Shown here: positions 42,859 through 54,839 of the stretch, one piece after another
How the letters are laid out: every line of letters starts with the position of its first letter
Position numbering within the stretch: the stretch's first letter is position 1
DNA from: Scilla litardierei
Lineage: Eukaryota > Streptophyta > Magnoliopsida > Asparagales > Asparagaceae
Reading direction: 5' to 3'
NCBI GenBank assembly: GCA_030789695.1
Contig: CM061142.1
Span: forward strand, 149,689,266-149,753,265
DNA: 64,000 bases
Notes under the pieces: model-generated
Told to the model about the DNA's origin: nothing
What the model saw: only the letters and a program-made list of their open reading frames with translations
The model's database searches: none
Program-made: the position numbers and the translations under genes

Positions 42859-45800
42859 TTCTCCCCATTTTTGATGAGGACAAACCAAATATAAACAAAA
42901 TAAATAATTGTGCATTAAATATACTTACTCCCACTGCAATGATGCCAATCAAATTAATATCAATAATCAATAGCATCATTCAGCAGTTAATAGTGTGTGT
43001 ATCACATGAGGTTGTGTATATATCGCATGAATGACCAGAAATAATATGCGTATACAATACAAATCATATAGGTGATACACATTATAAACATGAGCATGAT
43101 TACCAATATATATATATATAATGTAATCAATATAAACCAAGGTAATCACCAAAGCTCCCTCTGAATCATATACATGAACGATCATACATAAAGTCTATAT
43201 GATTCAAGTTATTGTTTAACACTCAACATTTAATAAGCACATCTTTTGTTTATTTCTCTCCCCCTTTGGCATTATCCAAAAGACATGGGGGTATAGAAAC
43301 AACAAAAGCAGAAATAGAGTGGAAAACTAAAAGGTATATCTAATGTAAACTAGATAAGCTACCAATTTAAAACAAGATATCAAAATAAAGATATCAATTG
43401 CAAGAGCAAATATCCAACAACTCAACTACCCTCAATTATCACAAGAAGATAAGCAATACGTATATGTGATAAAAGATTACAATAGATACTAATTGTAAAG
43501 AGTAGTGTGAGCAGTGTTAGAAAAGTGACAATAGCATAATTAGCAGTAGCTACTAGCTATAAATATGATAAAGAATACGGATAACAATGCAAAAATCATG
43601 ACATCACTTGTGAAAGAAAAATAAGTGATCAAATACACAAACTCAATTATCACAAAATTTATAACATTAAGCATAATGTGATAGAGTGTCCTTGAGCAAG
43701 GGCATGACATATGGCATGAACACGATTAAATACATAATGGTGGAATCAAAATCATCACAATGACATAGATCAACAAATAATATCAATAAACTGAGATCTA
43801 AGTCAAACATAAAAAATGCAACAAACATGATTATGGAAAATTTTAACCATGTGTACAAAGTTATGTTATGAAATAATAACTCAAAATAAATTCTAATGGC
43901 ATGTGCTGAACTCCACAAAGCATCTCCAAAAGTAAGCATACCAAATCTAAGTGAAGTGTGCGATGTGGGCATACACAAATATCTATATCATGCAAAAGTG
44001 TTAAGCCAAATAGAGATAGAAACATCATAAAACGTATGTCATACACAATTCTAGCACACTAGGATACTAATTGAAACAATGTTCAAAAGAACCATAGTAC
44101 TAGCATGCATTCCAGAATAGATACTCACATAATGAGTCAATGATAAGTATGGAATGCCATGAGCATAAGGAAGATAAGCACTATATCACAAGCTCAAAAC
44201 TAGCATCAAGCAAGAGCATGTAAAGATGATATCCAATATAAATAGTCTAACACAGTGTGCAAAGCAGGCAAATAATGACAAGATCATGACATCACTTGAG
44301 AAGGAAACCAAGTGAACAAATAGAGACATGATCTCATCCTAGCTTAATTATCACAAAGGATTCAACATGAGGCATAATGTGACAAAATATCTTTTGAGCA
44401 GAGGCATGAAGATAGTCTACGTTCAAAGTCACAAGGTAGGACATAAACGAATAAAGTTACCATGAGCATCGCATGCATGCATGCCAATTGTGCGAATAGA
44501 ATAAAAAGCTTGTGTAAGCACATTTTAATCGGAGGTAGCATCAAAGAAGTCATAGTGCATCAAGATATATTCATGGAAGAATATCTATGACAGAATATAC
44601 ATATCATCAAACACAATATAAAGCTTATATGATCGTGTATAGCACAAGTTATATTTAACATCTCATAAAAATAGTATAAAATATGAGCATGAGATGAGAG
44701 ATGACATAGTGAGAAATATAGCTTGAAGATCACTGACTAATATGAATGAGTGTTATGTCACTTGAGAAAATATCATACATGAAAGATTTAGCTATAGACA
44801 TGACAGATCTCTTGAATAAAATTATAGCTAAACATCAGTCATGAAGTAATTAAAATGACAAGTAACATACATTGATCACCCCAAATCATATCAATACGTC
44901 TCATAAAGATAATCATACAAACTATAAGAAAAGTATGAGATGTGTGGTGATACAATGAACAAATATGCATAAAGATCCTAAATCATTAATATTATTCATG
45001 GCATGAAAAAGATGTGAACATCAATAAGCAACTAACCAATTCATTATATGAATGTTATAGCTACTATGGTACATGAGTCGTAATAAGACATATATGACAT
45101 ACATGAACAAGGTAGTCACATAAACAAACAATCTTCATGAGGGTGTGACAAGAATGAGCTAATGAAGAAGTATGCTATATTACACAAATCGAATATATTA
45201 AAATACCAATTGTAAACATGGTAGTCAAAACCAATATATTAAAATACCAATTGTACAAAACACATACTTACAACCATTTAGCTCTCCCTATATGTGTGCA
45301 TCTCCAATGCCCCATCCTTTCCTTTGAATTGATCCATCATTTGTAAACCAAGGAGTGTGTAGAGTAGGCATCTTGCACAACAATCTGACAATTCAACAAT
45401 TGGTGGTATCTAAAAACTTTTTGGATCCAATAGATTAAGGAACAAAATCAAGCCGTCTAATAACCAATCATTTACCAATTGTAAGTAACACTCATCAATA
45501 GAAATGCATGACATGCATTAATAAGAGTTATTATAATCACGAAAATCATACATATAAGGAATTAACAATTCTCAACCATTAGAAATTAGATACACCTATA
45601 CTAATAATTCCTATGCATATGATTTAGTCAAGCAATCATCATTATGAATACACACATCTAATACAATAGTGTGTGCTAGAAAGATTCCTCGTTCAATATG
45701 CATATGTGCACAAAATAAACATTCACGGCACACCACATATTGAAGGAAGGCATGAAAAGTAATACCACAAAGAGTGTGCATGAAAAGCATAAAGTATTAA

Positions 45801-47190
45801 TTTTCAAAACCAAATTTCTCTTTCCCTTTGGCATATCATCAAGATAGGAAGGTGCGCAAATTGATAATAAATCACCAAGGGTCAGAGAAATCAACTGATC
45901 TATATGCACAACATAATATGAATGAAATGCAATGACATATAAATGAAAATGTCATACTCCCACACATGTCATACAAACTATGCAAACTTGGGAGTAGTGG
46001 ACGAACACACATATATATATATGGGTACAAAAAGTAATCATACAAGCATGGTACCCAAGCAATGAAGTGCAATATGAGTGAGTAAGCACGGTGGAAATCA
46101 AATAAAGACTGAGTTTGATTTTTATATATATAGTCGCATGAGAATATGTCATTCCTAATATACGATTCTATATGTGTGTTCATACCATGCCTAGAAACAA
46201 TCTTAGGAATCCAAAAGATAGTGATTTGGGATTCTTAAGTAGAGGTTGTGTAGTGGCATGAGTAGGAAGTTGGGATGCACGCTTGTGAAGTGGAACATAA
46301 ATATAAGCGTGTCCCGTGTGTGAAACATGCAAATGAGCATTAGTTCTAACATGAAAATTTTTAAGCCACATGTTATAAATAATCCTCGAATAAATATATG
46401 AGTAAGGATTATGAATACACAATGCGCATCAGTCAAGAATTTGACACACGTGAAATACATAGACATGAATGACATACAAGACACACAATATGCAAACATA
46501 GGATATGCATGAGATAGTCTCAAACACAAAGTGACATCTACATGCATCCAACACACATGGATACCAAATGTAAGAGTATACTTACTACATTAAGCTCCCG
46601 CTACTTTGGTGCATCACTTAAGCACCATCAACTCCATTAGAATGAAAACCTTTGCAAATCAAGGAGGTGGTAGAGTTGATATCCCAAAGTGGATTGAACC
46701 TAGAAAACATAATTTTGGTATCAAAAAAAACTTTTTGGATCCTATGGGTTAGACAACAAATTTAAAATACTAAATTCAAATAATTGTAACCCATATCCTA
46801 ATGTAATCATACACAATGTTTATGTTGCATGTAATCATGTCACTTGATAAATATTTAACCATATACATGCTTATACCAATTGTACCAAAAGTAAATATGT
46901 ATATTAATCCAAAAGCATGACATATATCAAATGCAGCAAACCATAAGTATGAACCAAAGCATGTGTTGCATGAAAAAGTATTAGATATTCTACACATGAA
47001 AATCCTAAACACAGTGATTTACTAATAATCAAACAATAGAAATCAAATTCAATATGAATTTAAGTTTCTAACAAACATGAGCATCTAAGACCAATATGCA
47101 AACAAAAGAATAAACCAATTCTTAACACAAATGCTTTGGTACCCATAAAATGAATATAAACTTATGGTATCGAGCAATGAAGGGTCAACG
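42859..47190 (-). repeat. Sirevirus B non-coding spacer in place of pol
   Basis: This AT-rich DNA has no long frame on either strand. It contains degenerate modules. Blocks at 43600-43710 and 44270-44410 share ATGACATCACTTG and CATAATGTGA words. Blocks at 45290-45490 and 46590-46790 share AACCAAGGAGxGTGxxAGAG and CTTTTTGGATCC words with an offset of about 1.3 kb. Purine tracts of the GGGAGT/GGGGGAGAG type recur on the minus strand (for example 42930, 43255, 45290, 45960, 46590). It looks like an expanded 3' untranslated region. Confidence 0.75.
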
Positions 47191-47194
47191 GAAA

Positions 47195-48877
47195 CTAACC
47201 CTTTGGAAACCAAGTCCAAGAGGACCGTGATTTCCCAACATAATCATCATTCAAAATAATATCATGAATATAAGATTGCACATACATATCCTTAGCATGA
47301 TTACTAGTGTTCGTAGGACCCCAAATAGTGTATGATTTGGGTATCCTCTTCCTAGTGGTTGCATGCACAAAAGGTTGATCTCTACGTGGTGCATGTGGCC
47401 TAGGAACATGAGATCTAGCAAGAGCATGAGGAAATGTGTATGGAACATTGTGTTGTGCTAAAGCATGATGATGAGCATATGGTCCATGGTGTGGTGTTGC
47501 ATACATACGTGGATGAATATGAGGTGCGTATGCATGAGGATGATCATGAGAATAAGCATGCATATGTGGATGTGATGTGTGATCATAAGCATATGAAGGT
47601 GCATGAGCATGAGTACGTGCATGAGAGTGTCTCAAATGAGTGTTTGCACGTGCTCGTGGGTGTGGAGCATAAAAACCATCATTTGTAGGAATGTGAGGAG
47701 TGGAGGCATTCCTACGAGTATTGGTGTACATGAATGCATATCCCTTCCTTTGGTGTCCAACCTTGGTGGGTTTCTTTGCAAAGGAGGGAGGAATAGGAGT
47801 GGTGGTTTCCTTAGTAGTAGAACTACACAAGTTGTTATCGACACCACTCGTGGATGCACCGGAGGATGGCCTCACAAAATCTACAGTTACTTCACTATAG
47901 GAGGTGCGTGTATTGGATGCACTTGACTTAGAATAACCAGGGCCAACACGATGGTTTGCCGGTAGTTGATCCTTTAGCAAATCATCCAACTTGTCCTTTC
48001 CTTTATTGAATCTCTCAACACTGGAGGACATGAGCTCATATTTCTTCGAAATTGAAGAAATAGTGGCATTCAAGGTGGATGCATGTGTGGTGAGCTCGTG
48101 CACTTGGGATTTGAGATCCTCATTCTCAATGCCCAAACTAGTGTTTTGAGGTTGAAGATTTTCAATTTCAAGATCGTTACTATCCACAATGGAAACACGA
48201 TCAAGTTGAGATTTGAGGGACTCCACCTCTTTTCTCAACATGCCATTTTGAGTAAGCAAACTTGCTTTCTCAATAGCGAGTGTCTCAACAATGGTGTCAT
48301 TGTTTGAGGTGCTACCCGTAGATGTGTTAGTGAGACTAGCAATCTTATCTTTAGCATCACAATATCTGTGCATAAGCTTTTGATATTTATCAAATAATTG
48401 TTCATTTGCAATTCTAAGATCATCCATTGTTACATCTTCATCGACGCTATCACTTTCACTTGAATCACTTGATTCGTCACTAGAATCACCCATAGTGGCA
48501 TCCTCTCGTCCCATCAAACCCATGAATGAATCCCTTTCATCATTGGAGAAGGAACACTCCGAGGTGGACTCTTCTTGCTCCGCTAGCATGTGCCATATTT
48601 GATATGCCGTTGTTGCCTTGGACACACGCATAAGAATATCATAAGCTAAAAAATCAAGCAAGATATTCATTACCTCTTCATGTTTCTTCACCAATTCTTT
48701 TTGCTCATTTGTCCACTTATGTACGGAAGTGGTAGGTGCGCGAAAGGGCTTCTCCACAAGCTTCCAATAATCCTCATCGATGGATTGAATATAGGCCTTC
48801 ATCTTCACACACCAAATTTGATAGTTGGGCCCAAGGAGATATGTTGGAAAAGGGCTTCGTGTGTTGTTGGTTGCCAT
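47195..48877 (-). CDS. Sirevirus B Gag, 560-residue open frame lacking the zinc knuckle
   Basis: I chose the ATG at 48877 (MATNNTRSPF) because upstream codons overlap the primer-binding site. The N-terminal Gag region reads YLLGPNYQIWCVKMKAYIQ and AYQIWHMLAEQEE. The frame then jumps in frame to an acidic Ser/Asp stretch and VTMDDLRIANEQLFDKY, so the rest of the UBN2 domain and the CCHC knuckle are deleted. A coiled-coil region (about residues 150-300), a Ser/Thr-rich linker, a His/Ala/Tyr/Pro-rich tract (about residues 405-510) and the tail TIWGPTN...SWTWFPK follow. No stop interrupts it. Gag normally assembles particles; without the knuckle, RNA binding would depend on other parts or a partner Gag. 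Confidence 0.88.
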   Translation of the reverse strand: MATNNTRSPFPTYLLGPNYQIWCVKMKAYIQSIDEDYWKLVEKPFRAPTTSVHKWTNEQKELVKKHEEVMNILLDFLAYDILMRVSKATTAYQIWHMLAEQEESTSECSFSNDERDSFMGLMGREDATMGDSSDESSDSSESDSVDEDVTMDDLRIANEQLFDKYQKLMHRYCDAKDKIASLTNTSTGSTSNNDTIVETLAIEKASLLTQNGMLRKEVESLKSQLDRVSIVDSNDLEIENLQPQNTSLGIENEDLKSQVHELTTHASTLNATISSISKKYELMSSSVERFNKGKDKLDDLLKDQLPANHRVGPGYSKSSASNTRTSYSEVTVDFVRPSSGASTSGVDNNLCSSTTKETTTPIPPSFAKKPTKVGHQRKGYAFMYTNTRRNASTPHIPTNDGFYAPHPRARANTHLRHSHARTHAHAPSYAYDHTSHPHMHAYSHDHPHAYAPHIHPRMYATPHHGPYAHHHALAQHNVPYTFPHALARSHVPRPHAPRRDQPFVHATTRKRIPKSYTIWGPTNTSNHAKDMYVQSYIHDIILNDDYVGKSRSSWTWFPKG

Positions 48878-48902
48878 AGATATTACCTCGCTCTGATCCA
48901 AT

Positions 48903-50909
48903 TATAGTGACCCTGTGCTATGATGAATAAACACTAGAGGGGGGTGAATAGTGTTTTATTGAATTATAAGGAATTTACGCCAAATAAAACCCTAATTAAC
49001 CAACAAATGCGGAATGAAAGAAGTGATCAACAACGCAAGGAAGAATGCAATGCAAACATGCAATCTATCCTGGTTCAGTGCCACCCAAGTCTCACCGACT
49101 TGTTCCCGGTGCCCTAATCCAGCAACACCCTGATCCCCTCCGGATACTCAAGTAAAACCACTAGAGCTTTTCTTTAGCCCACTTGCGGAAACCCCACAAG
49201 TGCAATCGATCTACAATCGATGTCCGTGTATCCCACAACCCGGGAACACGCAAATACCTTAATCTCACAACCTGGAACTAAGCACACTCTCACAAACCGA
49301 GAGCAAAACCTAATCTTGACTCCCACAACTTGGGATCAAGCTAACCCTCTCAACAACCGAGAGTATACAACAATTTATATGTATAGAGAATGAAATGTAA
49401 AGCTCTTACCACAAAATCCTATGCATTGAGAAATACTTACCAATTTAGGGCAAGAGTGGATTTTGAGGAAGAGAGATCACGAAACCCTAGCACCACCAAG
49501 ATGATAGCAAGAGATGGCTATGGTGAAGATGCTGGTCGTGATTCAAACTCTCAGCTGAAGGAGTTCACAAAGATTGAAAATCTCTCTTGAGAAGTTAGGG
49601 CTCAAAGAGAAAAGGAGAGATGTTCCTAAGAGATAGAGCTTGGAAATAGCTAGTTGAATGGCTCTTCTCTTGGATGTGAAAATGTCTCTAATATCAGCCT
49701 TGGTTCTCTGGTTTGAAGCAACTCAAACTTATATAGGAAGAGACAAAACGGTCACAAAAATCGTGGCATTAAATGCCCAACGGATCTATTTCTGAAGCTG
49801 TTTAATCAGTCTAAGAAGGATCACTGACCGATTAGTTTTGCAACTAGTCGGTCGGTGAAACTTCTTGTACCGACTAGATGGATGACAGCAAAGATAGTGA
49901 AATCAAGAGATAGAACTAGTCGGTCTAAGAAGAAACACCAACCGACTAGTATGACAACTAGTCGGTGGTGAACCTTCTTGGACCGACTAACTGGTCAACA
50001 GTACAAAGGCTGATTTAACCAGTATGGCTAGTCGGTCTAAGAAGGATCTCTGACCGACTAGATCATCATCTAGTCGGTCGGTGAACCTTCTTGGACCGAC
50101 TAGTTGATCAACAGTGAATGGGCTGAAACTAGGAAGGATGGCTAGTCGGTTCAAGAAAGATTTCCAACCGACTAAATCGTCATCTAGTCGGCTGGTTCTT
50201 CTACTTGAACCAACTAAGATGCATATGAAGCCATGAAAAGAAGCGATAAGCTACAGGAAACTTTGTAATGGCTTCTAAGGCAATCCTAGAGATAAGATAT
50301 GATAGTTATGAAGATTTCTAGGCAAGTACTACTCAAGGCTTAACATTCTATGAGATGAAGCTAGAAGACAATATAAATAACACGACGAACCGTCTTCAAA
50401 GCTTCAACATGGAGAATCCGAATCCCTTGACTTCATGAATAACTCCTTGAGCTTCAACGAAGCTCCAGGCACAACGATCACGCATTCTGAGGAAGTCTTG
50501 GGACGTTGCTTGAGATGTACAAAGTAATTTGGCGACGATCTCCATAATTCTTCATGGTCTTGAGTCTTTTAGTTGTATGTCTTGAATGTCTCCAAGCACA
50601 AAGTCTTTGATCCTCAAGGTGTTCTTTGAAGCTTTTGAATCATCCCTTCCTATCTTCTCTTTGGATTGAATCTCCATTCATTTGTTGATGCCATTGGCTT
50701 GAGGTTGGAGGTAGCATTTGAGTTCTTCAAGCTAATGATTCACCTTTGTTGATCTACCAAGTCCTCCACTTGAATCAACACGTGTAGTCACTTTTGATCT
50801 TCTTGAATCTAATTGGTGACTTTTTAGCTAACTGCAAACACATGAGTTAATCACAATGATTTGTGTTTGATCATCATCAAAATCAAGGTGGAGAGTCTAA
50901 TACTCAACA
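48903..50909 (-). mobile_element. Sirevirus B 5' LTR
   Basis: It matches 40856-42858. Its first plus-strand bases read TATAGTGACC, where the other copy has TGTAGTGACC. The palindrome cluster is at about 49800-50220 and the TATA (CCTATATAAG, minus) near 49729-49738. The TSD GTGTT follows at 50910. Confidence 0.9.
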
Positions 50910-50934
50910 GTGTTTGGCCTTCCTGTAATCTTAA

Positions 50935-51562
50935 AATGTAGCAAGCTGTTGCAACAGCTTCTGCCCAAAAGTATTTTGGTAAGTTACTATCACATAACAT
51001 AGTCCTAACACATTCTTGAAGTGTGCTATTTTACCTTTCTACTACACCATTTTGAAAGCGGTTCTAGGAAAAAAATTATGCGTAATGTCATTATCATTAC
51101 AAAACTTTGATAAAGATTTATTGTCAAATTCGCCCACATGATCATTGCGAATATTAACAATGGTAGAAGATTTTTGATCTTCTGAAATTTTCTACAAAAT
51201 ATGGAAAATTCTTCAAAAGCGTCATTCTTGTGTTGTAAGAATAAAATGCATGTGTATCGTGAGAAGTCATCATCAATCACAAATGCATATCTACTTCCAT
51301 TCAAAGAAGCTACTCTCGAAGGACCAAATAAATCCAAGTGTAGGAGTTCTAGTGGTCGATTTGTTGAGATAGTATCCTTTAATTTGAAAGATGATTTGTT
51401 TATTTTTCCTTGTTGACATGCATCACAAAAATGAGTATATTTGAATGAAATATTTGGCATTTCCGAAACTAACGTGTGTTTTGAAATAAGTACAATATTT
51501 TTAAAATTTTTATGTCCAAAACGTTTATGCCATAAAAATGTATTGTCTGATGAAGCCATCAA
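50935..51562 (-). pseudogene. Sirevirus C GAG-pre-integrase and integrase, truncated
   Basis: It starts with WHKRFGHKNFKNI and FCDACQQGK (zinc-binding module), then RPLELLHLDLFGPSRVAS (first catalytic Asp) and ASLNGSRYAFVIDDDFSRYT. After frameshifts near 51180 and 51060, FQNGVVERKNSTLQECVRTM-type residues (catalytic Glu) and YFWAEAVATACYIL are readable up to about 50935. The rest of pol is absent: the frame meets a short gag-only LTR remnant and Sirevirus B. Confidence 0.85.
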
Positions 51563-51569
51563 ACAATGA

Positions 51570-53782
51570 TTGTGCGGTAATGGCCATGCATAGAATATAA
51601 AGTTATTCCTACGATTAACACAGAAAAAAACAGTGGACTTGTTAGAATTATATATGATGCATGCGTGCTTTTCAAAAGTGATCTTAAAATCCTTATCACA
51701 TAATTGACTGATAGATACTAGATTGTAAGTTATGTTTCAAACAGTCGACGAGTAGCATGTTTTCGATGATTGGCTTATCTGGATTACCAACGGGTCCAAT
51801 GCCAATAATATTTCCTATGTTTTCTCCAAAGGTAACGATGCCACCATCTTTCAATTGGGCGGTTGATAGAAGATTGATGTTTCATGTCATATGTTTAGAA
51901 CATCCGTTATATAGAATCCATTTTTCTTTTCTAGGTACTTGAAAGATAAACAATAAGCATTGATACCATTTGCTTTTGGGTCCTTTGAATTAGTCCCGAG
52001 GAAGCCAAACCCAAATAAAAAGTGGCTTTTGCAAATAATTATATGAATAAATAATGATCTTCATATAATCTAAAACATATAAATTTCTATTATACGAACA
52101 TGAATCATTGGGAACCCATATATTAAATGTAGTAGGTTTTCTAGGTGGTGTATTTGAAGTATTTTTAATTGTAGAAATATTTCTTTGTTGGGAAGAAACT
52201 AAATAGTTTACTTTCTTTGTGTAAATAAATGCTTGTTTCTTCTTTTGTGGTTTAACAAAGTTTGTTATTCCACCAGATGAAGTGTTACTAGGTTTGGGTA
52301 TATTTTTATGAGAATAGTCCAACCAATGTCTATAATTTGCTGGATGTTGAAATTTTAACAAATCATCGAGATTAGTTTTTTTTAACCCTTATTGAACTTA
52401 TTTACATTAGTAGACATCATCATATTTTATTTTAAGTGATGAGATATTATTATCCATTTCAGATATTCGTGTATGCAAATCATGAATCTCAAATTTGATA
52501 ATTTCATTTTCTTTGATTAGTTTCAGATTTTGAGAAGTCAAAGTTTCTTTCTTAAATTTAATTTCATTAAAGTAAAGGGATGTAGATGTTAGTCCTTGAT
52601 GGGCAAGAACTAAATTATCGTTGCTTTGTTTTAAAGACTTATGTTGAGCATTAAGTTTCTTAAATAAAAAAATCATTGAATGCATCTAATAGTTCTTCAT
52701 TGTTTAAGTGACTTCATTGCCGCCCTCTTGTACCATAAAGCACATGTGTGCATTCTCTTCATTTAATTAATCATCGTTATCTTCTTCATCTGAAGAGGAA
52801 TCCCACGTAGCTGCAAAGGCTCTCTTCTTCTTATCGAATTTTTTCTCCTTGAGTTGTCATGACTATTGGAGTTTTTCTTTTTTGATTTTAGAAGTGGACA
52901 ATCCTGGCATGTTACAATTGAAACATAAAGAAGCATCAGAATTCTTAGATTTAAAATTTCTGCATATACCTATTCGTAAGAACTTCTTGAAGTTCCTTGT
53001 GATGAGTGCAACATCATTATCCATGTTTGAATCTTCCGTGTCTGATGATACATTAAAGGCAAGTACTTCTTTGATTCTGATTGTTCCTAGTGTCTGATGG
53101 TACATTAAAGGCGAGTACTTTCTTCTAATTCTGATTGTTCCTTTCGATCCTGCAACTGAAATCCATATGTCATCAAGTTGCCAACAAGACTTTCCACCGT
53201 GATGGTTGATAGATCATTTGCTTCTTCAATTGACGTAGTCTTCTTCTCCCATTCAGGAGTCAAAGCATGTAGAATCTTGTGAACTTGTTCTGAGTATGTC
53301 TTCCCAAGAGAAATTAGACAATTGGTAATGTCGGTAAATTTGGTGATCATTTCTCCAATAGTCTCATTCTCCTTTATCTTAAATAACTCAAACTTGTGAA
53401 CAATAGCAGAAATCTTAGTTTTCTTTACTTTATTTGTACATTCATGAGTTACCTCGAGTGTGTGCCAGATTTCATAAGCAGATTTGGCCTGAGAAACTCG
53501 ATTGAACTCATTCTTGTCTATAGCGCAGAAGAGTACGTTTATATCTTTAGAGTTGTGAGTTGCTACCGGTGGTCCATTAAGAATATGGATTAGAAGGCTT
53601 TTCATATTGCATCTCCAAGATGTTCTAAAGTTCGTAGTCGATGTTTTGAAGAAAGATTGTTATCATCTTTTTCCAATATGAGTAGTTGGAACCATTGAAT
53701 AGTGGAGGATGTATGGTAGAGTGCCTTTTTGGAAAGTGTGACGGATTCCTCGTCGGATAGGTGTATGCCATCTTAACCATGC
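51570..53782 (-). pseudogene. Sirevirus C gag and protease remnants
   Basis: The ATG near 53782 gives MVKMAYTYPTRN, followed by PPLFNGSNYSYWKKMITIFL (N-terminal Gag). UBN2-like sequence follows at 53105-53605 (QAKSAYEIWHTLEVTHECT, IGEMITKFTDITNCLISLGK), then a damaged zinc knuckle CFNCNMPG (about 52910) and coiled-coil sequence (52407-52685). A tail reads FNIWVPNDSC...FIWVWLPRD, ending at 51990. Protease-like sequence between 51570 and 51985 is too decayed to read cleanly. Many frameshifts and stops. Confidence 0.82.
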
Positions 53783-53794
53783 TCTGATACTAAT

Positions 53795-54360
53795 TGTTGG
53801 ATCTTCTGGCACACCAAATACACTAAAGAGGGTGAATAGTGTATATCATGCCGAATATTCCAAATTTAAAAGTTACTAAAAATTGCAATAAGAAATGCGA
53901 AAGAAATATCACAATCCAAAAAAGAGTCAAACACAAACACAGATTTATCCTGGTTTGGATCCTCTGATACCAATTGTAGGATCTCTTGGCACAACAAATA
54001 CACTAAGGGGCAAATAGTGTAAATCACGCCGAATATTTCAAATTTAAAAGTTACTAAAAATTGCAATAAGAAATGCAGAAGAAATATCATAATATAGGAA
54101 ATGCGAAAGAAATATCACAATCCAAAAAAGAGTCAAACACAAACACAGATTTATCCTGGTTTGGATCCTCTGATACCAATTGTAGGATCTCTTGGCACAT
54201 CAAATACACTAAGGGCGGCGAATAGTGTAAATCACGCCGAATGTTTCAAATTTAAACGTTACTAAAAATTGCAATAAGAAATGTAGAAGAAATATCATAA
54301 TATAGAAAAAAGCCAAAGGCAAATACATAGATTTATCCTGGTTTGGATCTCTTTGATCTT
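53795..54360 (-). repeat. Triplicated U5-PBS module
   Basis: Units start at 53795, 53975 and 54181 (spacing 180 and 206 bp). Each runs from the LTR end (TGTTGGATC or TGTAGGATC) through GCCGAATATTxCAAATTTAAA to AGATTTATCCTGGTTTGGAT. The two internal junctions carry CCTCTGATACCAAT, a complete primer-binding-site complement. Confidence 0.9.
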
Positions 54361-54839
54361 ACATCTAGTTTCGTACTCGATGTAGAGATTTTCAATTCAC
54401 TATAACCACTTGTCGCAAGCTAACACCATACAAAGATGCAACACTCCCGTGTCGCAAACTTGTACAATCTCTTCAATAAGAGATTCGGACACCAAAAGTA
54501 GAATAAAGAAACACAATCATAGATAGCCTTGATGATGTGTGGAGAGTCACTAGGAAGGTGAGAAGATCTTCAATGTTTCTTGATTGGAAGAATGGTAGAA
54601 ACACTCTTGAAGATGGAATTCCAATGGAGAAAATTTCAGCACTTTGTTCTCCAAGGAAAACCGAAAATCACCCTCTCTTTAGAGAGAGAAAATCTGAAAT
54701 TTTAGAGGGAGAAAAAGTTATTATAGAATGGCAGGGGGTCGAGATATATTTATAGGCATGATGGGTGTCCCAAATAATTGCCAAAAAACTGATCAAAACG
54801 GTCAGAAAATGACTAGTTTCAACACTGCTTGAATTGCTA

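Larger units (their letters stand above)
40856..50909 (-). mobile_element. Sirevirus B: non-autonomous, gag-only
   Basis: LTRs of about 2 kb (40856-42858 and 48903-50909) start TGTTGAGTATT and end GGTCACTACA on the minus strand. The TSD is GTGTT (40851-40855 and 50910-50914). A primer-binding site TTGGATCAGAGC follows the 5' LTR (complement of 48890-48901). The internal 6 kb holds one long gag frame and about 4.3 kb of non-coding repeats. Protease, integrase and RT are missing. LTR start, palindromes and the Gag tail ally it with Sirevirus A. Confidence 0.9.

Noticed and set aside
47434..47926. Plus-strand frames opposite the Sirevirus B gag His-rich tract
   Set aside because: They are antisense shadows of the low-complexity tract. 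The minus frame has the conserved Gag blocks.
35396..50916. GTGTTTG before the gag-only element and at the right of Sirevirus B as one shared TSD
   Set aside because: The 7-base match is partly made of LTR-end bases. The 5-bp GTGTT pair around Sirevirus B explains the right-hand copy better.
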